Source of the DNA: Deferribacterales bacterium UBA4806
GTDB lineage: Bacteria; Chrysiogenota; Deferribacteres; Deferribacterales; UBA228
Length of the DNA: 15,077 bases
Direction of reading: 5' to 3'
Assembly (NCBI GenBank): GCA_002402635.1
Contig: DHGE01000087.1
Location: forward strand, 3,807-18,883
The stretch's first letter is position 1. Every line of letters begins with the position of its first letter. The translations under genes and the position numbers were made by a program. This document shows positions 1 through 5,363 of this stretch, piece after piece. The notes beneath the pieces are model-generated. The model was not told the origin of the DNA. It ran no database searches and saw only the letters and a list, made by a program, of their open reading frames with translations.

Positions 1-125
1 GGATAATGAATATAGCTACCTGTAAAAACCAGTATTACAATGGAAAAAAATATTCCCCAGTGAGCAAGTCTAACAGGCACTTCCCAGACATATATATATT
101 TTCTAGCTGCACACTTCCTATCCAT
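1..125 (-). CDS. hyaC: [NiFe] hydrogenase cytochrome b subunit (N-terminal part, runs off window)
   Basis: Only the first 41 codons are present; the gene continues beyond base 1. The translation starts MDRKCAARKYIYVWEVPVRL and then enters a hydrophobic first membrane helix (about residues 23-38). The pattern V-x-V-W-E-x-P-V-R-L-x-H-W is the N-terminal signature of HyaC/HydC-type di-heme cytochrome b, and the His of H-W is a usual heme ligand in that family. The family takes electrons from the small subunit and passes them to the membrane quinone pool. The start ATG at 123-125 is fixed by an AGGAGG ribosome-binding site (131-136) that overlaps the stop codon of the large-subunit gene, so the two genes are translationally close and surely one operon. 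The symbol follows the E. coli hyaABC order; other bacteria call it hydC. Confidence 0.85.
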   Translation of the reverse strand, partial: MDRKCAARKYIYVWEVPVRLAHWGIFFSIVILVFTGSYIHY

Positions 126-134
126 AGTGTCCTC

Positions 135-1847
135 CTACAAAATCTCTACTTTTGACAATAGATTTCCTCTCTTATCAACAACATGAACTGCACAGGCAAG
201 GCATGGGTCAAAGGAATGTATGGTTCTTAAAATTTCTAATGGTTGTGTTTCATCAGCAACAGGAGTTCCGATTAACGATTCCTCATAGGGACCTCTTTTC
301 CCATTGGCATCACGGGGACCTGCATTCCATGTGGTAGGGACTACTGCTTGATAATTTTTTATTTCTTTATCTTCAATTATAACCCAGTGCCCTAATGCTC
401 CTCTAGGAGCTTCATGCCAACCGTATCCTTGAGCCATTTTTGGCCAAGTAGAAGGATCCCATTTTGTTGAATTATGAATAGAAAGGTCTCCACTTTTTAA
501 ATTATCAACAAGCATTGCTACCCATTTATTTAGTCGATTTGTAATTACAAGAGTTTCGATCCCTCTTGCTGCAGTTCTGCCTAGCGTTGAAAATAAAGCA
601 GTTGCTGGGACATTTAATTTATTTAATACATAATCAACGGCTTCTTTTACATCTTTGTGCCCGGAGGCATAAGCCACTAGCATTCTTGAAAGAGGTCCAA
701 CTTCCATTGGTTTATTGTCATATCTTGGAGATTTCACCCAGGAATACTTATTTTCTACATCTAAATTTTCGTAGGGAGGCGTTGGGCCCGTATAATTCCA
801 ATTTGTTTCACCTTCCCAGGGGTGTTTACCTTTTTCATCACCATCAGTATAGTTATACCATGAATGAGCAACATATTCGGTTATTTTTTCATGCTCCACA
901 TTGTAAACTCTAGAAAGGTCTCCATCTATTATAATTCCTGCTGGGAGATATAATCCATCTGGGTAACCAGTTCTGCTCTCTGGGAATTCTCCATAAGATA
1001 AGTAATTTTTGTGTCCAGCACCAATACCTGCCCAATCTGTATAAAATGATGCTATTGCTAATAGATCTGGAATATAAACCTGTTCGACGAATTCTTTTGT
1101 CTCATTTATGCACTTTTGAATCAATGCAATTCTATCAGCATTAAGGCCATTCTGACTGTTTAAATCAATAGGTGTGGACATACCTCCTACTAAAAATGTT
1201 TGTGGATGTGGGTTTTTTGAACCTAAAATGGCATGTATTTTTATCATTTCTTTCTGTAGTTTCAATGCCTCTAAGTAATGTGCAACTGCCATTAAGTTAG
1301 CTTCAGGTGGTAATTTCATTGCAGGATGACCCCAGTAACCATTTTTGAATGGGCCAAGTCTGCCTGTGTTTGCAAAGGCAGCTATTTTTTCCTGAATAGT
1401 TTTAAAATAGGTTTCACTGGAAAGTTTCCACGGAGATATACTTTGCTGCAATTGAGCAGTTTTGTTTGTATCAGCTTTTAAAGCAGACACAATATCTACC
1501 CAGTCAAGGGCATGTAGATGATAAAAATGAATTATATGATCCTGTGCAAATTGTGAGCCCATTATAATGTTTCTGATCATTTCTGCATTAAAGGGCACTT
1601 TTATACCCAGTGCATTTTCAACAGCTCTGATAGAAGCTATTGAGTGAACTGTAGTGCAAACCCCACAAAAACGCTGTGTAAAATACCAGGCATCTCTAGG
1701 ATCTCTTTTTTGTAAAATTTTTTCAATCCCTCTAAACATTGTTGAGCTAGAATAGGCATCGACAATTTTACCATTGTCAACCACTGCTTCAATTCTTAAA
1801 TGCCCTTCAATCCTTGTTATTGGATCAACTACTATTTTATTAGACAT
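135..1847 (-). CDS. hyaB: [NiFe] hydrogenase large subunit (group 1 uptake type)
   Basis: This is the catalytic subunit that carries the Ni-Fe(CN)2CO site for H2 oxidation. From the ATG at 1847 it has 570 residues, normal for the family. The N-terminal R-I-E-G-H motif is followed by the first metal-binding pair in R-F-C-G-V-C (Cys61, Cys64). The second pair is near the C-terminus in D-P-C-L-A-C-A-V-H (Cys549, Cys552). The maturation protease should cut after His555 and remove a 15-residue tail, so the enzyme is predicted to need a HyaD/HybD-like endopeptidase, which is not in this window. An in-frame GTG three codons upstream (1854-1856) lies inside the GAGGTGG ribosome-binding site, so the ATG is the better start. 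It lies 19 nt after the small-subunit gene and overlaps the ribosome-binding site of the cytochrome b gene. There is no signal peptide; export would rely on the small subunit's Tat signal. Confidence 0.96.
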   Translation of the reverse strand: MSNKIVVDPITRIEGHLRIEAVVDNGKIVDAYSSSTMFRGIEKILQKRDPRDAWYFTQRFCGVCTTVHSIASIRAVENALGIKVPFNAEMIRNIIMGSQFAQDHIIHFYHLHALDWVDIVSALKADTNKTAQLQQSISPWKLSSETYFKTIQEKIAAFANTGRLGPFKNGYWGHPAMKLPPEANLMAVAHYLEALKLQKEMIKIHAILGSKNPHPQTFLVGGMSTPIDLNSQNGLNADRIALIQKCINETKEFVEQVYIPDLLAIASFYTDWAGIGAGHKNYLSYGEFPESRTGYPDGLYLPAGIIIDGDLSRVYNVEHEKITEYVAHSWYNYTDGDEKGKHPWEGETNWNYTGPTPPYENLDVENKYSWVKSPRYDNKPMEVGPLSRMLVAYASGHKDVKEAVDYVLNKLNVPATALFSTLGRTAARGIETLVITNRLNKWVAMLVDNLKSGDLSIHNSTKWDPSTWPKMAQGYGWHEAPRGALGHWVIIEDKEIKNYQAVVPTTWNAGPRDANGKRGPYEESLIGTPVADETQPLEILRTIHSFDPCLACAVHVVDKRGNLLSKVEIL

Positions 1848-1866
1848 ATATACCACCTCTTAATAG

Positions 1867-2952
1867 TTATTCTTTGAATTCTTCTTCTCTTTCTTTCACA
1901 AAACCTCTACTCCTAATAGCTGTTACAATACCGTGAACTCCAAAAACTATAGCAGAAATACCAACAACTGCTGTTCCAATGCGAGTTGCAGTTGCCTCTA
2001 CTCCAAATCCTGGAACATTAGGTAATCTTCTATATATTGGCATCATGGTATCCCAAAATGCTGGTTCAGAGCAACCTACGCAACCATGTCCTGCCATGAC
2101 AGGCCATGATAGACCGTCATTATATCTTACAGTAGGGCAGTTATGAAAGGTTTCAGGTCCTTTGCAGCCCATTTTATATAAACACCAACCAAGACGATGC
2201 CCATCGTCACCCCATTTTTCAACATATTGACCAGCATCGAAGTGAGATCTCCTTTCACAGTTATCATGTATTCTTTTGCCATAAGCAAATTTAGGCCTTA
2301 GTAAATTATCTAAAGCAGGTGGTGCTCCAAAAAGAAGGTAATGTACTATAGTTGCTGTAAGGTTATCAACATTATGTGGGCATCCAGGTAGATTTATGAT
2401 GGGAACATTTTTTATTAACTCAGATACACCCTTTGCCCCCGTCGGATTTGGATATGCTGCAGGGAGTCCACCATGAGTTGCGCATGTACCCACAGCTATA
2501 ATTATTGCAGCATTTCCACCTACTTCGTTAAGTATGTCGAGGGCAGTTCTGCCTGCAACTGTACAATAAACACCGTTATCACCTACAGGGATTGAGCCTT
2601 CTACTATACAAATATACTTACCTTTGTATTCTTTTAGAGTATCTGCTCTGGCAGATTCTGCTTGGTGGCCTGCTGCTGCCATTATAGTTTCGTGGTAATC
2701 AATTGAAAGATGATCTAAAACTAGCTCAGCAACTGTTGGTCTACCAGCCCTTAAAAGTGCTTCAGTATCTCCTGCACAATCTTGGAATTCCAACCATATA
2801 ACTGGTGGCCTTTTGTCAGACTCAATAGCCTCAGCAATTTTAGGGATAAAGGAAGGTGACAACGCCAATGTTGCAGTTATTGTGCTGCAATACTTTAAAA
2901 AATTTCTTCTACTAACTCCTGAAGACTCAATACTTAAGTTTGATTTTACCAT
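1867..2952 (-). CDS. hyaA: [NiFe] hydrogenase small subunit, Tat-exported and membrane-anchored
   Basis: This is the electron-transfer subunit, 361 residues from the ATG at 2952. A Tat signal S-R-R-N-F-L-K (residues 14-20) precedes a hydrophobic stretch, so the folded heterodimer is exported. A C-terminal helix (about 325-347) followed by basic residues anchors it to the membrane. Ligands of the distal cluster (His229, Cys232, Cys257, Cys263) and medial cluster (Cys272, Cys291, Cys294) are all present. The proximal cluster has Cys59, Cys157 and Cys191, but the second Cys of the usual C-x-x-C is Asp62 (motif D-C-A-G-D-T-E). The extra cysteines of O2-tolerant 4Fe-3S enzymes are absent: Gly61 stands at the first position, and Gly follows in G-T-C-A-T-H-G-G at the second. 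A TTG four codons upstream is in frame but has no ribosome-binding site, whereas GGGGG lies just before the ATG. The gene starts the operon. Confidence 0.95.
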   Translation of the reverse strand: MVKSNLSIESSGVSRRNFLKYCSTITATLALSPSFIPKIAEAIESDKRPPVIWLEFQDCAGDTEALLRAGRPTVAELVLDHLSIDYHETIMAAAGHQAESARADTLKEYKGKYICIVEGSIPVGDNGVYCTVAGRTALDILNEVGGNAAIIIAVGTCATHGGLPAAYPNPTGAKGVSELIKNVPIINLPGCPHNVDNLTATIVHYLLFGAPPALDNLLRPKFAYGKRIHDNCERRSHFDAGQYVEKWGDDGHRLGWCLYKMGCKGPETFHNCPTVRYNDGLSWPVMAGHGCVGCSEPAFWDTMMPIYRRLPNVPGFGVEATATRIGTAVVGISAIVFGVHGIVTAIRSRGFVKEREEEFKE

Positions 2953-2988
2953 AAGTGCCCCCAAATTGATATTACTAATAATATAACA

Positions 2989-3017
2989 ATATTACAGTAT
3001 TAACAAAAGTAAATCAA
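2989..3017 (-). promoter_or_regulatory. Candidate sigma-70 promoter of the hydrogenase operon
   Basis: On the minus strand, TTGATT (3012-3017), a 17-nt spacer and TAATAT (2989-2994) stand upstream of the small-subunit ATG. Transcription would begin near 2982, giving a leader of about 30 nt. The hydrogenase genes could also receive read-through from the copZ-pncB-pcm genes on the same strand. No sigma-54 type GG-N10-GC site was seen. Confidence 0.5.
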
Positions 3018-3024
3018 CATCAAT

Positions 3025-3053
3025 TGAAAAAAAAATTTAATATTTTTAATATT
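3025..3053 (-). terminator. Weak candidate terminator after pcm
   Basis: Reading the minus strand, an all-AT hairpin (arms AATATT at 3048-3053 and 3039-3044, loop of 3) overlaps the pcm stop codon and is followed by a run of nine T (3027-3035). The stem contains no G or C, so it would be unstable and termination is probably partial at best. Confidence 0.25.
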
Positions 3054-3693
3054 CGAACCCATGTTCACCTTTGAGTGGTACAAAAATACAACCAAAATAC
3101 AAACAGCTTTCTATATTACTATTTTTTTTTATATATTTCTTTAACATTTGTGAATGTCTTTCACCTTCTGGCACTATAATTATACCATTATTTTTCAACT
3201 GTTTGAAAATAACGTCAGGTACAAAAGGTGCTGCTGCTGTATAGAGAATTCTATCATAAGGAGCCTTATCGGCATATCCTAGAGAGCCATCGCCCACGAT
3301 TATTTCTACATTTGATATTCCTAGATTATCTAAATTTTGCCTAGCAAATTCCGCTAACTCACTGATTCTTTCAATAGTATATACGAATTTACACAATTGT
3401 GATGCAATTGCAGCCTGATATCCTGATCCAGTTCCAATTTCTAAAAGAATATGATCTTCCTTTAAATCTAACAATTCAGTCATTGCAGCTACCATGTAAG
3501 GTTGAGATATGGTCTGACCAAATCCTATAGGAAGAGGAGAATCATCATAGGCAAATTTTTTTACATCATCAGGTACAAAATCATGTCTGGGAATTTTTAA
3601 AAAAGCATCTAGAACCCTTTTGTCTTTTATATTTCTATTGATTAATTGTTCTTCAACCATTTTTTTTCGTAAAATATCAAAATTTTTATTCAT
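3046..3693 (-). CDS. pcm: Protein-L-isoaspartate O-methyltransferase
   Basis: The 215-residue protein transfers a methyl group from S-adenosylmethionine to L-isoaspartyl residues of aged proteins and so starts their repair to L-aspartate. The full length fits the family. The N-terminal half holds the T-I-S-Q-P-Y-M-V-A segment (61-69) typical of Pcm. The SAM-binding motif I L-E-I-G-T-G-S-G-Y is at 84-92 and the acidic E108 ends the second beta strand (motif Y-T-I-E-R). The C-terminal F-V-P-L-K-G-E-H-G-F is also characteristic. Its ATG overlaps the TGA stop of the nicotinate phosphoribosyltransferase gene in an ATGA arrangement, and no strong ribosome-binding site is visible, so translation is probably coupled to the upstream gene. 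Pcm is common in Gram-negative bacteria and archaea and patchy in Firmicutes, which is a mild lineage hint. Confidence 0.94.
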   Translation of the reverse strand: MNKNFDILRKKMVEEQLINRNIKDKRVLDAFLKIPRHDFVPDDVKKFAYDDSPLPIGFGQTISQPYMVAAMTELLDLKEDHILLEIGTGSGYQAAIASQLCKFVYTIERISELAEFARQNLDNLGISNVEIIVGDGSLGYADKAPYDRILYTAAAPFVPDVIFKQLKNNGIIIVPEGERHSQMLKKYIKKNSNIESCLYFGCIFVPLKGEHGFEY

Positions 3694-4868
3694 AATTTTA
3701 TATATTTTCTTAATTTCTCTTTATTGCTTAGTATCCTATTTCTTACAATTTCGGGTGTATCGATAGTTTTTATTATTCTTCCATTTTCTATATATTTGAC
3801 AGTTATATTCTCTAATTTAGACTTGCATGTTGGGCAATATATTTCACTATTCTGCTCTATTGTGGGTACCATAAAAAGACAATTTTTGCATTTATAGGTA
3901 TATTTGAAAGAAGATTTTTTTCCTTTTTTGCTTATAGGCTTTCCTTCAATTTCAACGATATCCATGGAATAATCCATGACTTTTGCATTTGAAATACTTG
4001 TTCCTATGCCAAAACCATCTATTATGCTTTTTAATTCAATAATATTCTCTTCGTCAAGACCTCCACTAGCAAAAATTTTTACATGTTTGTACCCTCTTAT
4101 GTCAAGTTCCCATCTGATTTCTTCTGCTATTTTTTTTAAATTACCTCTTCTGGAAGAAGGCGTATCAAGCCTTATACTGTCAAGCTTATCTTTTAAAGCC
4201 TCAGCAACTCGTATTGTTTCAAAACGTTCATCATTAAAGGTATCTATTAAAGCTAATCTTTTAATTGCAGGGTCAATGTATGCATCAAAAAGCTGCATTG
4301 CCTGGGTTGTATCGCCTACTAATAGTATCAAAACATGAGGAACCGTTCCACTAGGTTCCTTACCTAACAATTCTGAGGCAAAAATTACAGAAAAACCATC
4401 ACAACCACCTATATATGCATACTTATCAATCATTCCAGCAATAGCAGGGTGTGCTCTTCTGGCCCCAAAACTTAAAACAGTTTTATCGTCAGCTGCTATT
4501 TTACATTTTAATGCTTTTGTGGTAATTCCACTAGCGTGGCATAGAAAACCTAGTATAGCTGTTTCATATATTCCAAAGTCTAAATATTGACCTCTTATTG
4601 TTAGAACTGGGATATCTTCAAAAAAAGGTGATCCCTCAGGAATGGCGTAAACATCCACTTTTTTCCCTTCAAGAAGCTTTAATACATTTGAAAGTCCAGC
4701 GAAGATTCCAAAGGGATATTGAGCTGGCATCCCTTTTTGTGCTACTTCCATAACAACATTCTTATTAATTCCAGCTTTTTCTAATACTTCCTTTGTTCTT
4801 GTAAAATAAATATCAGTTGTTTTTCCTGCTATAATGTCATCGGGGCCAGCAATGTCAAAATTATTCAT
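3690..4868 (-). CDS. pncB: Nicotinate phosphoribosyltransferase, short zinc-ribbon type
   Basis: It forms nicotinate mononucleotide from nicotinate and PRPP in the Preiss-Handler branch of NAD salvage. From the ATG at 4868 it has 392 residues, close to the short archaeal form and shorter than E. coli PncB. Visible landmarks are F-G-A-R-R-A-H-P (134-141, with the expected catalytic His140), L-I-D-T-F-N-D-E (207-214) and the phosphate-binding end of the barrel around A-S-G-G-L-D (267-272). The C-terminal part holds a zinc-ribbon pattern, C-K-N-C (Cys327, Cys330) and C-P-T-C (Cys345, Cys348). A similar metal-binding knuckle is known in the Thermoplasma acidophilum enzyme. An ATG four codons upstream (4878-4880) is rejected because GGAGG lies between the two ATGs, 5 nt before the inner one. 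The gene follows the metal chaperone by 20 nt and overlaps pcm by 4 nt. Confidence 0.92.
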   Translation of the reverse strand: MNNFDIAGPDDIIAGKTTDIYFTRTKEVLEKAGINKNVVMEVAQKGMPAQYPFGIFAGLSNVLKLLEGKKVDVYAIPEGSPFFEDIPVLTIRGQYLDFGIYETAILGFLCHASGITTKALKCKIAADDKTVLSFGARRAHPAIAGMIDKYAYIGGCDGFSVIFASELLGKEPSGTVPHVLILLVGDTTQAMQLFDAYIDPAIKRLALIDTFNDERFETIRVAEALKDKLDSIRLDTPSSRRGNLKKIAEEIRWELDIRGYKHVKIFASGGLDEENIIELKSIIDGFGIGTSISNAKVMDYSMDIVEIEGKPISKKGKKSSFKYTYKCKNCLFMVPTIEQNSEIYCPTCKSKLENITVKYIENGRIIKTIDTPEIVRNRILSNKEKLRKYIKL

Positions 4869-4888
4869 ATTTTCCTCCATTAGAATAA

Positions 4889-5104
4889 TTAATCGTTAAT
4901 TTTTGGTGAAAAACCTAGCTCCAGAATGGTTTTTTCAATTTTGTTGGAATCTAATATCCCTTCATTATAAACAATCTCAATACTTTTATTGTCTAAATAG
5001 ACTTTAGTACTATTCACACCTTTTAATTTTTTTAAGGCATCTTCTATTGTTTTTTTACAGTGTTCACACATCATATCTTCTACTTTTATTGTGATTTTTT
5101 TCAT
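4889..5104 (-). CDS. copZ: Heavy-metal-associated (HMA) domain protein, CopZ-like copper chaperone
   Basis: This 71-residue protein is a single HMA domain of the ferredoxin-like fold. The metal site is M-M-C-E-H-C (Cys13 and Cys16), the M-x-C-x-x-C pattern of Cu(I) chaperones and of the N-terminal domains of copper and mercury ATPases. The rest (V-K-V-Y-L-D-N type beta strand, E-L-G-F-S near the end) is standard. CopZ-like proteins hand Cu(I) to a P-type ATPase or regulator in the cytoplasm, but no ATPase or copper regulator is present in this window, so the metal is inferred from the motif alone. The ATG is preceded by AGGGG (5111-5115) at good spacing. It is the first gene of a close set with pncB and pcm, an uncommon partnership, and sits behind a promoter carrying a perfect palindrome. 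Confidence 0.85.
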   Translation of the reverse strand: MKKITIKVEDMMCEHCKKTIEDALKKLKGVNSTKVYLDNKSIEIVYNEGILDSNKIEKTILELGFSPKIND

Positions 5105-5121
5105 AATATACCCCTGGTAAT

Positions 5122-5130
5122 ATTATAGCA
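5122..5130 (-). promoter_or_regulatory. Extended -10 promoter of the copZ-pncB-pcm genes
   Basis: On the minus strand the sequence TATAAT (5122-5127) is preceded by TG with one base between, giving a TGnTATAAT extended -10 element, which lessens the need for a -35 box. The hexamer 17 nt upstream (ATTACT, 5145-5150) is poor. Transcription would begin near 5115-5116, at the edge of the AGGGG ribosome-binding site, so the leader would be very short. Confidence 0.5.
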
Positions 5131-5143
5131 TTAAAATGCTATA
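5124..5143. promoter_or_regulatory. Perfect 20-bp palindrome overlapping the copZ promoter (candidate operator)
   Basis: The sequence TATAGCATT-AA-AATGCTATA is a perfect inverted repeat with 9-bp arms. It covers the -10 element and the spacer of the copZ promoter, the position at which a bound repressor would block RNA polymerase. It does not match the TACAnnTGTA CopY box or GC-rich CsoR sites that I know, so the regulator is unknown. It is not followed by a T run in either direction, which argues against a terminator. Confidence 0.5.
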
Positions 5144-5323
5144 TAGTAATTTATAAAATTCTTTATTTCAATGACTTATACCTTTAATGTTCTAAGTTGC
5201 ATATATAAAAATAATTTATTAGATTTCTTTATAAGAAACTCAACAATTTTCTTAATGTAAAGGTTATTCTGAGAGATTATAACTAAGAATTAATATTTAA
5301 TTGTATTAATATGTATTTATAGC

Positions 5324-5352
5324 TTGAAAAGTATGAGTTTCCCCATTAAAAT
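5324..5352 (+). promoter_or_regulatory. Candidate sigma-70 promoter of fruBKA, almost abutting the start codon
   Basis: TTGAAA (5324-5329), a 17-nt spacer and TAAAAT (5347-5352) form the best promoter-like pair before fruB. Transcription would begin about 5359, only some five bases before the ATG at 5364. A weaker pair lies upstream, TTGCAT (5197-5202) with TAGATT (5220-5225) at 17 nt, and would give a leader of about 130 nt. The spacer of the proximal promoter holds TGAGTTTC, the inverted copy of GAAACTCA at 5235-5242; two such half sites could belong to an operator, but eight matching bases at this distance may be chance. Confidence 0.45.
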
Positions 5353-5363
5353 CTTATTTGAAT

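Noticed and set aside
152..913. Plus-strand open frames (152-337 and 566-913) inside the hydrogenase large-subunit gene
   Set aside because: They are antisense to a complete, motif-rich gene and have no family resemblance; they are shadows of it.
2953..3045. Sigma-54 promoter for the hydrogenase operon
   Set aside because: No GG-N10-GC pair in the interval; a sigma-70-like site fits better.
3976..4338. Plus-strand open frame of 120 codons within pncB
   Set aside because: Antisense to a well-supported enzyme gene, with no recognisable protein features.
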